NCBI RefSeq assembly: GCF_051521495.1
Contig: NZ_CP150355.1
Span: 6,386,001 to 6,450,000 of the forward strand
Length of the DNA stretch: 64,000 bases
Direction of reading: 5' to 3'
Source: Sorangium sp051521495
GTDB lineage: Bacteria > Myxococcota_A > Polyangia > Polyangiales > Polyangiaceae
The notes under the pieces were generated by a model. It was given only the letters and a program-made list of their open reading frames with translations. It made no database searches and had not been told where the DNA came from. Below, piece by piece: positions 9,001 to 16,244 of the stretch; position 1 is the first letter of the stretch; every line of letters starts with the position of its first letter. Made by a program: the position numbers and the translations under genes.

Positions 9001-9929
9001 TGAGCGACGCAGCTGCGCTGGGTCTCTGGGGCATCCCCCTCGCGGTCGCCGCGGGGGCCATCCGCATCAGCACGCCGTTCCTCTTCGTGAGCCTCGGCGA
9101 GTGCCTCACCGAGAAGAGCGGCCGCGTGAACCTCGGCCTGGAGGGCACGCTCGTCATGGGCGCGATGGGCGGTTATGGCGTCTCTTACCTCACAGGCTCT
9201 GCCTGGCTCGGCGTCGTCGCCGCCGGCGTCATCGGCGCCGCGCTCGGCGCGCTGCACGCGTGGCTCTGCTCGAAGCCGCGCGTCAACGACATCGCCGTCG
9301 GCATCGCGCTCATGCTCTTCGGCGTCGGCCTCGCCTTCTTCCTCGGCAAGCCGCTCATCCAGCCGACGGCGCCCCGGCTGCCCGCGATCTCGCTCGGCTT
9401 CTTCAGCGATCTGCCCCAGGTGCGCTCCGCGCTCCAGGTGAACGCGCTCTTCCTCGTCGGGGCCGCGCTCGCCCCGCTCCTGCTCTGGATGCTGAACCGC
9501 ACCCGCTTCGGGCTCATCCTCCGCACGGTGGGCGAGAGCGCCGACAGCGCCCGCGCGATGGGAGTCGACGTCAACCTCGTCCGGCGGCGCGCGACGATGG
9601 CCGGCGGCTTCCTCGCCGGCGTCGGAGGCTCGTTCCTCTCGCTCTTCTATCCCGGCAGCTGGAACGAGGGCCTGTCGAGCGGACAGGGGCTCATGGCCGT
9701 CGCCCTCGTCATCTTCGCGCGGTGGAACCCGGTGCGCTGCCTCTTCGCGTCTCTGCTCTTCGGCGGCGCGAGCGCCCTCGGGCCGGCGCTCCAGTCCGTG
9801 GGTTTCACGTGGGGATACCACCTCTTCAACGCAGCGCCGTACATCGTCACGCTGGCCATCATGGTCGCCACGAGCTCAGCGACCCAGACGCTGCGCGATC
9901 AGCCCGCCGAGCTCACGCTCGCACGTTGA
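8997..9929 (+). CDS. ABC transporter permease, BMP/nucleoside-type, second subunit (YufQ-like)
   Basis: 310 residues; ATG 8997 overlaps the stop of the first permease, and a second ATG at 9000 is equally possible. It has about eight to nine hydrophobic segments, a family motif LGECLTEKSGRVNLGLEGTL near the N-terminus, and the coupling-helix region TRFGLILRTVGES plus ARAMGVDV. It pairs with the preceding permease to make the importer channel. The next gene, a cysteine hydrolase, begins 163 bp downstream across an 18-bp minisatellite, so the operon probably continues through it. Confidence 0.9.
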   Translation: MMSDAAALGLWGIPLAVAAGAIRISTPFLFVSLGECLTEKSGRVNLGLEGTLVMGAMGGYGVSYLTGSAWLGVVAAGVIGAALGALHAWLCSKPRVNDIAVGIALMLFGVGLAFFLGKPLIQPTAPRLPAISLGFFSDLPQVRSALQVNALFLVGAALAPLLLWMLNRTRFGLILRTVGESADSARAMGVDVNLVRRRATMAGGFLAGVGGSFLSLFYPGSWNEGLSSGQGLMAVALVIFARWNPVRCLFASLLFGGASALGPALQSVGFTWGYHLFNAAPYIVTLAIMVATSSATQTLRDQPAELTLAR

Positions 9930-9973
9930 TCGCGCGCGGCGCCGCGAGCCGCGCGAACCTTACGAACCGTAGG

Positions 9974-10068
9974 AGACGAGCGAAAGGACGGAGACTGGCG
10001 AGACGAGCGAAGCGCACGAGACGAGCGAAGCGCACGAGACGAGCGAAACGCACGAGACGAGCGAAACG
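9974..10068. repeat. 18-bp tandem repeat (minisatellite) inside the importer operon
   Basis: The unit GACGAGCGAAGCGCACGA occurs at 10002-10019, 10020-10037 and 10038-10055 (one G-to-A change), with a partial fourth copy at 10056-10068. A degenerate relative lies at 9974-9987. It fills most of the gap between permease and hydrolase and ends just before the hydrolase ribosome site (AGGAGG at 10078-10083). Confidence 0.9.
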
Positions 10069-10092
10069 CTGAATGACAGGAGGACTCGACCC

Positions 10093-10788
10093 ATGCCCTA
10101 CGTGGCCGCTGATCCCTACGCCTGGCCCTACAACGGCGCGCTCCGCCCCGAGACGACGGCCCTCATCGTCATCGACATGCAGACCGACTTCTGCGGGAAG
10201 GGCGGGTACATCGACCTGCTCGGCTACGACATCTCGCTGACACGGGCCTGCATCGGGCCCATCCAGCGCACGCTCGCGGAGCTGCGCCGCCGCGGCTATC
10301 ACGTCCTGCACACGCGCGAGGGGCATCGGCCGGACCTCTCCGATCTCCCCGCGAACAAGCGGTGGCGCTCGCGCCGGACCGACGGCGGGCGCGGCACGGG
10401 CGTGGGCATCGGCGATCCGGGGCCGTGCGGGCGGGTGCTCGTGCGCGGAGAGCCTGGGTGGGAGATCATCCCGGAGCTCGCGCCCCTGCCCGGCGAGCCG
10501 ATCATCGACAAGCCGGGCAAGGGCTCCTTCTGCGCGACGGATCTCGATCTCATCCTCCGCCAGCGCCGCATCGAGAACCTGATCCTCACCGGGATCACGA
10601 CGGACGTCTGCGTGCACACCACCATGCGCGAGGCGAACGACCGCGGGTACGAGTGCCTGCTGCTCTCCGACTGCTGCGCGGCCACCGATCCTGGCAACCA
10701 CGCCGCCGCGCTGAAGATGATCAAGATGCAGAACGGCGTGTTCGGCGCGGTCTCGACCTCCGCCGCGCTGCTGGAGGCGCTCTCGTGA
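10093..10788 (+). CDS. biuH: isochorismatase-family cysteine hydrolase, biuret amidohydrolase-like
   Basis: 231 residues, with a strong AGGAGG ribosome site 9 bases before ATG 10093. The cysteine-hydrolase triad is in place: D28 in VIDMQTDF, K140 in DKPGKGSF and C173 in TTDVCVHTTM. The motifs NGALRPETTAL, REGHRPDLSDLPANKRW and IGDPGPCGR recall the characterised biuret amidohydrolase BiuH rather than generic isochorismatases (family knowledge from memory). BiuH hydrolyses biuret to allophanate and ammonia in the cytoplasm. It sits between the permeases and the ATPase of a BMP-type importer, which implies uptake and hydrolysis of the same compound. The downstream enzyme allophanate hydrolase is not in this window. 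Ureidoacrylate or another ureide is the main alternative substrate. Confidence 0.8.
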   Translation: MPYVAADPYAWPYNGALRPETTALIVIDMQTDFCGKGGYIDLLGYDISLTRACIGPIQRTLAELRRRGYHVLHTREGHRPDLSDLPANKRWRSRRTDGGRGTGVGIGDPGPCGRVLVRGEPGWEIIPELAPLPGEPIIDKPGKGSFCATDLDLILRQRRIENLILTGITTDVCVHTTMREANDRGYECLLLSDCCAATDPGNHAAALKMIKMQNGVFGAVSTSAALLEALS

Positions 10789-10790
10789 CG

Positions 10791-12380
10791 ATGGACCCGC
10801 GCGTCTTCTCCAGCCCCGCGGCGAGGCCGCCCCGCGCCGCCGTCCGGGATCCCAGCCCGCCCACGCCGCCGCCGGCGCTCTCCGCCGCGGGGATCACGAA
10901 GCGGTTCGGGCCGCTGCTCGCGCTCGACGACGTCTCGATGCGCCTCACGCCCGGGAGCTTCCACGCGCTCCTCGGCGAGAACGGCGCCGGCAAGAGCACG
11001 CTCGTCAAATGCATCATGGGCTATCACCAGGCCGACGCCGGCGAGGTGAAGGTCGGCGACGCGGCCCTGTCCATCAGGAGCCCGCGCGACGCGCAGGCGC
11101 TGGGGATCGGCATGGTCTACCAGCACTTCACCCTCGTGATGAACATGACGGTCGCCGAGAACCTCGTGCTCGCGCGCGCGTCGCTCCCCCTCGTGATCGA
11201 CTGGCGCAAGGAGCGCGAGGCGATCCGCGCGTTCATGGCGCGCATGCCGTTCCGGCTCGATCCGGAGCGGACCGTCCGCGCCCTGGCCGCCGGCGAGAAG
11301 CAGAAGCTCGAGATCCTGAAGCAGCTCTACCTCGGCAGCAGGATCGTCATCCTCGACGAGCCGACCTCGGTCCTCACGCCCGACGAGGCCGACGAGGTGC
11401 TCGGGATGCTCCGGTGCATGGCCGACGAGCAGCGGATCTGCGTGCTCATGATCTCGCACAAGTTCCGCGAGGTGACGGCGTTCGCCGACGAGGTCACGGT
11501 GCTGCGGCGCGGCCGGGTCGCGGGCCGGGGCAAGGTCAAGGACCTCACGCCGGCGGCCATGGCCGAGATGATGGTCGGCGCGCAGCCCGCGCGCGCCTCC
11601 GCCGCGCGCAACGACGCGCCCGCCGGGGAGCCGATCCTGCGCGTCGAGGGGCTCGCCGCGAGCGACGATCGCGGGCGGCCAGCGCTCGACGGCGTGACGC
11701 TCACGGTCCACCGCGGCGAGATCGTCGGGCTCGCCGGCGTCTCGGGCAACGGGCAAGAGGAGCTCGTCGAGGTCCTCGCCGGGCAGCGCCCCGCGCGGGC
11801 AGGCAAAGTGCTCGTCCACGGCGAGCCCTACGGCGCCGGGCGTGAGCAGATCCGGGAGCACCGGGTGCGGTGCCTGCCCGAGGAGCCGCTGCGCAACGCG
11901 TGCGTCCCCGCGATGTCCGTCGCGGAGAACATCGGGTTCCGCGTCTTCGACAGGCCGCCCTTCACGAGGCTCCGCTGGGGCGTGCGCCGCGGCGCGCTGA
12001 GACGGTCGGCCGAGCGCCTCGCCGCGGAGTACGCGATCAAGGCGCCCTCGGTCGACGCCCCGATCGGCAAGCTCTCCGGCGGCAACGTGCAGCGCGCCGT
12101 CCTGGCGCGCGAGCTCGGGCAGGACGAGGGCATCGAGCTCCTCGTCGCCGCGAACCCGTGCTTCGGGCTCGATTTCGCGGCCGTGGCCGAGATCCGCGCC
12201 CGCATCCTCGAGGCGCGGAACCGCGGCACCGCCGTCCTCCTCGTGAGCGCGGATCTCGACGAGATCTTCGCCATGGCCGACCGTGTCCTCGTGATGAGCG
12301 AAGGCCGCATCGTCCACGAGTCGCCGATCGCCTCGGCCGACGTCGCGGAGATCGGGCGCGCGATGGCGGGGCACCGATGA
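10791..12380 (+). CDS. ABC transporter ATP-binding protein, tandem nucleotide-binding domains (BMP/nucleoside-type)
   Basis: 529 residues from ATG 10791; a GTG at 10785 overlapping the preceding stop is an alternative. NBD1 has Walker A GENGAGKST (62-70), signature-like AAGEKQKLE and Walker B IVILDEPTSVLTPDEA. NBD2 has a degenerate Walker A (GVSGNGQEEL), an intact signature LSGGNVQRAVLARE, and a Walker-B region LLVAANPCFGLD lacking the catalytic glutamate. Asymmetry of this sort is normal in the sugar/nucleoside ATPase family (RbsA/YufO type). A Pro-rich 30-residue N-terminal extension precedes NBD1. It energises the two permeases upstream and overlaps the next hydrolase gene by four bases. 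Confidence 0.92.
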   Translation: MDPRVFSSPAARPPRAAVRDPSPPTPPPALSAAGITKRFGPLLALDDVSMRLTPGSFHALLGENGAGKSTLVKCIMGYHQADAGEVKVGDAALSIRSPRDAQALGIGMVYQHFTLVMNMTVAENLVLARASLPLVIDWRKEREAIRAFMARMPFRLDPERTVRALAAGEKQKLEILKQLYLGSRIVILDEPTSVLTPDEADEVLGMLRCMADEQRICVLMISHKFREVTAFADEVTVLRRGRVAGRGKVKDLTPAAMAEMMVGAQPARASAARNDAPAGEPILRVEGLAASDDRGRPALDGVTLTVHRGEIVGLAGVSGNGQEELVEVLAGQRPARAGKVLVHGEPYGAGREQIREHRVRCLPEEPLRNACVPAMSVAENIGFRVFDRPPFTRLRWGVRRGALRRSAERLAAEYAIKAPSVDAPIGKLSGGNVQRAVLARELGQDEGIELLVAANPCFGLDFAAVAEIRARILEARNRGTAVLLVSADLDEIFAMADRVLVMSEGRIVHESPIASADVAEIGRAMAGHR

Positions 12381-13051
12381 CGGCGCGGCCCATCGAGATC
12401 GCGGCGAAGCCGTCCCCGTTCCGCGCCGCCGAGCGGGACGCCGTGGCGCTGCTGGTCATCGACATGCAGCGCGACTTCCTGGAGCCCGGCGGCTTCGGCG
12501 CGGCGCTCGGCAACGACGTCCGGCGGCTCCAGCGCATCGTGCCGACGGTCCGGCGCCTCCTCGACGCGTTCCGCAGCCACGACCTGCTGATCATCCACAC
12601 GAAGGAGGGTCACAAGCCGGATCTCTCGGACTGCCCCCCTGCGAAGCGGAGCCGGGGCGCTCCTGGCATGCGGATCGGCGATGTCGGGCCGATGGGGCGC
12701 ATCCTGGTCCTGGGCGAGCCTGGCAACGACTTCGTGCCCGAGCTCGCCCCGGCGCGCGGGGAGCTCGTCGTGTCGAAGCCTGGCAAGGGCGCGTTTTACC
12801 GGACGGGGCTCGACGCCAGGCTGGCGGCGCTCGGCGTCACCCACCTGCTGATCGCCGGCGTGACGACCGAGGTCTGCGTCCAGACCACGATGCGCGAGGC
12901 GAACGATCGCGGATACGAGTGCCTGCTGATCGAGGACGCCACCGAGAGCTATTTCCCCGAGTTCAAGGCGGCGACCCTGGAGATGGTCCGCGCCCAGGGC
13001 GCGATCATCGGCTGGACCGCCACCGCCAGCGCCGTGCTCGAAGCGCTCTGA
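12377..13051 (+). CDS. second isochorismatase-family cysteine hydrolase (biuret/triuret hydrolase-like paralogue)
   Basis: 224 residues; ATG 12377 overlaps the ATPase stop (ATGA). The triad is D29 (VIDMQRDF), K134 (SKPGKGAF) and C167 (TTEVCVQTTM). It shares TTMREANDRGYECLL exactly with the biuret-hydrolase-like protein at 10093 but differs around the substrate loop (KEGHKPDLSDCPPAKR against the RW-containing loop there). It is therefore a paralogue with probably a different, related substrate. The known case of two such enzymes acting in sequence is triuret hydrolase TrtA feeding biuret hydrolase BiuH; that match is inference from context only. It is the last gene of the importer operon, followed by the 40-bp repeat array. 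Confidence 0.82.
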   Translation: MTARPIEIAAKPSPFRAAERDAVALLVIDMQRDFLEPGGFGAALGNDVRRLQRIVPTVRRLLDAFRSHDLLIIHTKEGHKPDLSDCPPAKRSRGAPGMRIGDVGPMGRILVLGEPGNDFVPELAPARGELVVSKPGKGAFYRTGLDARLAALGVTHLLIAGVTTEVCVQTTMREANDRGYECLLIEDATESYFPEFKAATLEMVRAQGAIIGWTATASAVLEAL

Positions 13052-13064
13052 AGGGTTGTTCCCT

Positions 13065-13312
13065 CCCAGAGCGGTACTCCCCCGCAAAGCCCGTCCCAGA
13101 GCGGTACTCCCCCGCACTCCCCCGCAAAGCCCGTCCCAGAGCGGTACTCCTCCGCACTCCCCCGCAAAGCCCGTCCCAGAGCGGTACTCCTCCGCACTCC
13201 CCCGCAAAGCCCGTCCCAGAGCGGTACTCCTCCGCACTCCCCCGCAAAGCCCGTCCCAGAGCGGTACTCCTCCGCACTCCCCCGCAAAGCCCGTCCCAGA
13301 GCGGTGGTCACC
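13065..13312. repeat. 40-bp tandem repeat array in convergent intergenic region
   Basis: Five full 40-bp units (13095-13294) follow a first 30-bp unit missing 10 bp (13065-13094), and a diverged partial copy ends the array after 13295. Copies are nearly identical (single C/T differences) and directly adjacent. There are no unique spacers, so this is not CRISPR. All frames stay open through it on the minus strand, creating spurious ORFs. Together with the hairpin at 13323-13399 it accounts for the 371-bp gap between the hydrolase and the binding-protein gene. Confidence 0.95.
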
Positions 13313-13322
13313 CGCACAGGAG

Positions 13323-13399
13323 ACGGGCCCAGATCGGCGTTTTCGGCACGGAGGCGTACTCCAGTACGCCGAGTACCGAAAACGTCGAGGTGGGCCCGT
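13323..13399. terminator. long interrupted hairpin, likely bidirectional terminator
   Basis: Three nested pairing blocks: 13323-13331 with 13391-13399 (9 bp), 13338-13346 with 13376-13384 (9 bp) and 13353-13360 with 13363-13370 (8 bp, 2-base loop). It lies between the convergent hydrolase operon and substrate-binding protein gene. No T-run follows on either side. Confidence 0.5.
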
Positions 13400-13422
13400 A
13401 TCCGAAGCGGGTGGCCGCCGCT

Positions 13423-14592
13423 CTAGCGCGTCGAGCCGAGGGCGCCGGCGACGAGGTAGTCCATGCTTTCGAGCGCGATATCGGTCTGTTGCTGCACGAC
13501 GGAGTCGGCGATCACCACCTTGCCGGCGTTGTCCGAGATCGGCCCCTTGAAGATGATGAGCGTGCCCTCCGTGAGCCTCGCCTTCGCCTCCTCGGCCTTC
13601 TTCTTCGCCTCCTCGGAGACGGCGGGGCCGTACGGCGAGAGCTTGATGTACCCCTCCTTGAAGCCGCCGCGCAGGAGGTGCGGATACGGCTTTCCCTCGC
13701 GGATGAACGTGAGATAGTCGGTGTAGACCTTGGCCCAGTTCCACTCGGCTCCGGTCAGGTACCCCTTGGGGGCGAGCGTCGCCTGGTTGGTGTGGTAGCC
13801 GGTGCTGAACGCGCCGCGCCGCTCCGCGAGCTCGATGATCACCTTGGGTGAATCCACATGGGCGGTCAGGACATCGACCCCCTGATCGATGAGGCTGTTG
13901 GCCGCCTCCGCCTCCTTGACGGGCATCGACCAGTCGCCGGTGAAGATCACGGTCGTCGTCGCGCTCGGGTTCACGCTCCGGGCGCCCAGCGTGAAGGCGT
14001 TGATGTTGCGGAGCACCTGCGGGATCGGCTTGGCCGCGATGAACCCGAGCTTGCCGCTCTTCGTCGTCATCCCGGCGACGATGCCCGACACGTACTCGGC
14101 TTCGTCGATGTAACCGAAGTAGCTGCCGACATTGCTCGGGTGCTTCGACCCGTCGTAGAGACCCCCGCAATGGAGAAAGGTCCTGTCCGGAAACTTCTCC
14201 GCCACCTTCAGGATGTGCGGGTCGAAATAACCGAATGACGTCGGGAAGATCACCGTCGCGCCATCGAGGTTGATCATGCTCTCGATCGTCTTCTGCACGG
14301 CGACCGTCTCGGGGACGTTCTCCTCCTCCCGGGTCTTCACGCCGGCCAGCTTGGCGACCGCGGCGGCCCCCTCGGCGTGCGCCTGATTGTAGCCATAGTC
14401 GTCCCGGGGGCCGACGTAGATGAAGCCCACCGTGAGCGGCTGTTCGCTCGACCCCTCCTTGCTGCAGCCGGCGGCCGGCAGGAGCGAGAGCGAGAGGAGC
14501 AGCGGACGCAGGAGGGCGAGGAAGCGCCGCCAGCGTGGCGCGTTGGCCGCGGGGAACACGGGGAACAGCGGAGTTCTCGGTGTGCTCTTCAC
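13423..14592 (-). CDS. BMP-family ABC transporter substrate-binding lipoprotein
   Basis: 389 residues, GTG start at 14592. An unusually long N-region (about 25 residues) precedes a hydrophobic stretch and the lipobox PAAGC near residue 43, so the protein is membrane-anchored. The core begins VGFIYVGPRDDYGYNQAHAEG, a hallmark of BMP (PnrA/Med-like) basic-membrane-protein binding proteins. Other conserved blocks are MINLDGATVIFPTSFGY, YVSGIVAGMTTKSGKLGFIAA, and NQATLAPKGYLTGAEWNWAKVY near the ligand pocket. It is almost certainly the periplasmic receptor for the permease/ATPase set at 7900-12380, although it is transcribed convergently and so is regulated separately. Confidence 0.92.
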   Translation of the reverse strand: MKSTPRTPLFPVFPAANAPRWRRFLALLRPLLLSLSLLPAAGCSKEGSSEQPLTVGFIYVGPRDDYGYNQAHAEGAAAVAKLAGVKTREEENVPETVAVQKTIESMINLDGATVIFPTSFGYFDPHILKVAEKFPDRTFLHCGGLYDGSKHPSNVGSYFGYIDEAEYVSGIVAGMTTKSGKLGFIAAKPIPQVLRNINAFTLGARSVNPSATTTVIFTGDWSMPVKEAEAANSLIDQGVDVLTAHVDSPKVIIELAERRGAFSTGYHTNQATLAPKGYLTGAEWNWAKVYTDYLTFIREGKPYPHLLRGGFKEGYIKLSPYGPAVSEEAKKKAEEAKARLTEGTLIIFKGPISDNAGKVVIADSVVQQQTDIALESMDYLVAGALGSTR

Positions 14593-14722
14593 ACCTTGAA
14601 TGTGTACGCGAGTCCTCTTTTCTGGAACTTTTCCCGCGCGTGAATTTTGCGCCCTCCGCTTGATTGGCGTTGAGTGCGCACCGCGCGCTGTGGCATCGTG
14701 CCATCAAGACTGGAGATTCGCG

Positions 14723-15112
14723 ATGACATCTACAATTTCAGCAGCAACGCGGGATTCGGTGCCTGTGCAGTTGCCATTCATCATTGCGAATGTGGCAGCG
14801 ATGGCCGCTCATCCGGAGTCGGTCCCCTGGCGCCGTTTCCGGGAGGGCGTCGAGATTCATCGCCTTTATGGCAACAGCGAGGCGGGCGCCTCGGCCGCGC
14901 TCCTTCGTTATGCGCCGGGAGCATCCGTGCCGCAGCACGTCCATCGCGGCTATGAGCACATCTTCGTGCTCGCGGGCTCCCAGTCGGACGAGCGCGGCCA
15001 CCACCGCGCCGGCACGCTCATGATGAACGCCCCGGGTAGCCGCCACAGCGTCTCGAGCGCCGAGGGCTGCATCGTCCTCGCGATCTGGGAGCAGCCCGTC
15101 GTCTTCATCTGA
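14723..15112 (+). CDS. ChrR-like cupin-domain protein
   Basis: 129 residues; ATG 14723 with GGAG upstream. A single cupin barrel shows the metal motif VPQHVHRGYEHIFVLAGSQSDE and later PGSRHSV, giving the usual three His and one Glu ligands. This resembles the C-terminal cupin of ChrR anti-sigma factors and stand-alone anti-ChrR-like proteins. The zinc-binding anti-sigma N-domain is absent, and no sigma factor lies adjacent. It could be a small metal enzyme or sensor. It is transcribed divergently from the binding-protein gene (130 bp apart), so a role in the ureide locus is possible but unproven. Confidence 0.75.
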   Translation: MTSTISAATRDSVPVQLPFIIANVAAMAAHPESVPWRRFREGVEIHRLYGNSEAGASAALLRYAPGASVPQHVHRGYEHIFVLAGSQSDERGHHRAGTLMMNAPGSRHSVSSAEGCIVLAIWEQPVVFI

Positions 15113-15191
15113 TTCATCGGACGGACGCGCGCCGCTCGCCGGAGGTGCGCAACGTCCTTGAGAGCCCCCGGGCACTCCGCCGAGTCTGACG

Positions 15192-15432
15192 CATCAGGAG
15201 GTCCAGGCCCTTCATCAGGACACGCGGTCCACCAATCAGGACATCCAGGCCGCTCATCAGGACATCCGGGCGCCCATCAGGACATCCAGGTCGCTCATCC
15301 GGACATCCAGGTCGCTCATCCGGACATCCAGGCCGCTCATCCGGACATCCAGGCCGCTCATCCGGACATCCAGGCCGCTCATCCGGACATCCAGGCCGCT
15401 CATCCGGACATCCAGGTCGCTCATCCGGACAT
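15192..15432. repeat. 21-bp tandem repeat array (about 12 copies)
   Basis: Units of the type CATCCGGACATCCAGGCCGCT recur every 20-21 bp from 15192 to 15432. The first four or five are degenerate (CATCAGG variants); the later ones differ only at one C/T position. Because the unit is a multiple of three, several frames stay open with seven-residue repeats. None of these frames has a ribosome site or convincing protein features. It fills most of the 483-bp gap 15113-15595, in which no gene is seen. Confidence 0.9.
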
Positions 15433-15595
15433 CCCACCTCCGCCTACTCGCACCATCCGGGGCGATCTCGTGTCCACTCACGATTCTGGCGTCCGCTGGG
15501 CTGAACATCTCTCGAGCAGGAAACATCGTTCGTGTTCCGCGCCTCGCCGTCCTCTTGGTGAGGCGCGGCGCCGGCCGCCGTGCGCCCGCGCGACC

Positions 15596-16240
15596 TCACT
15601 TCCGGATCTGCGCGCCGTCCGTCCTGCCCGTGATGCCCTGGACCAGGCGCAGCGCCTGCTGGTGCCCCGCCAGCACCACGTGGAGCATCTCGAGCACCGG
15701 CCCGTTGGCGCCGCGCATCTGCGACATGGTCGCGGCGTTGTCCACGGCCTGAACCGCCTGCGCCAGCGAAGGAGCCGTCCCCGCGAGCGCCGCGATCTGC
15801 TCGCGCGCCGCCGCGAGCGAGAGCTCGTGCACGGGCTGGCCGCGGGGCCCGGACACGTCCATGGCCCGCCGCAGAATTTCCTCGGTGATCTGGCGCGTCC
15901 GGAGCTGCTCCGGACGCGCGGGCCCATCCATCGCCTCGGTCCGCACAAGGTGCCCGAGCTCGGTGAGGCGCGCGCAGAGCTGCTCGGACGACTCGGGCGG
16001 CGCGACCTCCTCGATCCCCCGCGCCCCCTGCCCCGCCCCGCCCGCTCCGCCCTGCGACGCCGACGCGCCGCCGCGCCCTCTGCCCCCGAGCTGCCGCACG
16101 AGCCCTTCGAGCTGCTGCCACATCGGCACGAGCCGCTCGACCCCCTGGAACAGCTGCACGGCGGGGTTCGCCAGCTCCGGGGGCACCGCGCGCACAGGGG
16201 ACTGACCGACGATGCGCCCGATCGTGTTTCCGGTTCCCAT
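15596..16240 (-). CDS. hypothetical protein in type VI secretion island
   Basis: 214 residues, ATG 16240 preceded by GAGG. I do not recognise a family. It begins GTGNTIGRIVGQSPVRAVPPELANPAVQLFQG, has a Gly/Ala/Arg-rich linker (about 50-75), and ends in an alpha-helical half with long amphipathic stretches. No signal peptide or membrane segment is seen, so it is probably cytosolic. It is the last gene of a compact minus-strand run (DUF2169, DUF4150-lipase, ankyrin protein, this gene), 4 bp after the ankyrin gene. A role as effector accessory, chaperone or immunity factor is therefore plausible. Confidence 0.75.
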   Translation of the reverse strand: MGTGNTIGRIVGQSPVRAVPPELANPAVQLFQGVERLVPMWQQLEGLVRQLGGRGRGGASASQGGAGGAGQGARGIEEVAPPESSEQLCARLTELGHLVRTEAMDGPARPEQLRTRQITEEILRRAMDVSGPRGQPVHELSLAAAREQIAALAGTAPSLAQAVQAVDNAATMSQMRGANGPVLEMLHVVLAGHQQALRLVQGITGRTDGAQIRK

Positions 16241-16244
16241 CGCG

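Noticed and set aside
11644..12380. Defective-looking second nucleotide-binding domain of the importer ATPase as possible decay.
   Set aside because: Degenerate Walker A/B in NBD2 is normal for the RbsA/YufO family; the signature motif is intact.
13065..13312. Array resembling a CRISPR at first glance (regular 40-bp periodicity).
   Set aside because: Units are contiguous with no variable spacers and no cas genes lie nearby; it is a tandem repeat.
14723..15112. Full ChrR anti-sigma factor.
   Set aside because: Only the cupin half is present; the zinc anti-sigma domain and a partner sigma gene are missing.
15114..15526. Open frames on both strands across the 21-bp array that would encode heptapeptide-repeat proteins.
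   Set aside because: Frames stay open only because the unit length is a multiple of three; no ribosome site, and they run into or against real genes.
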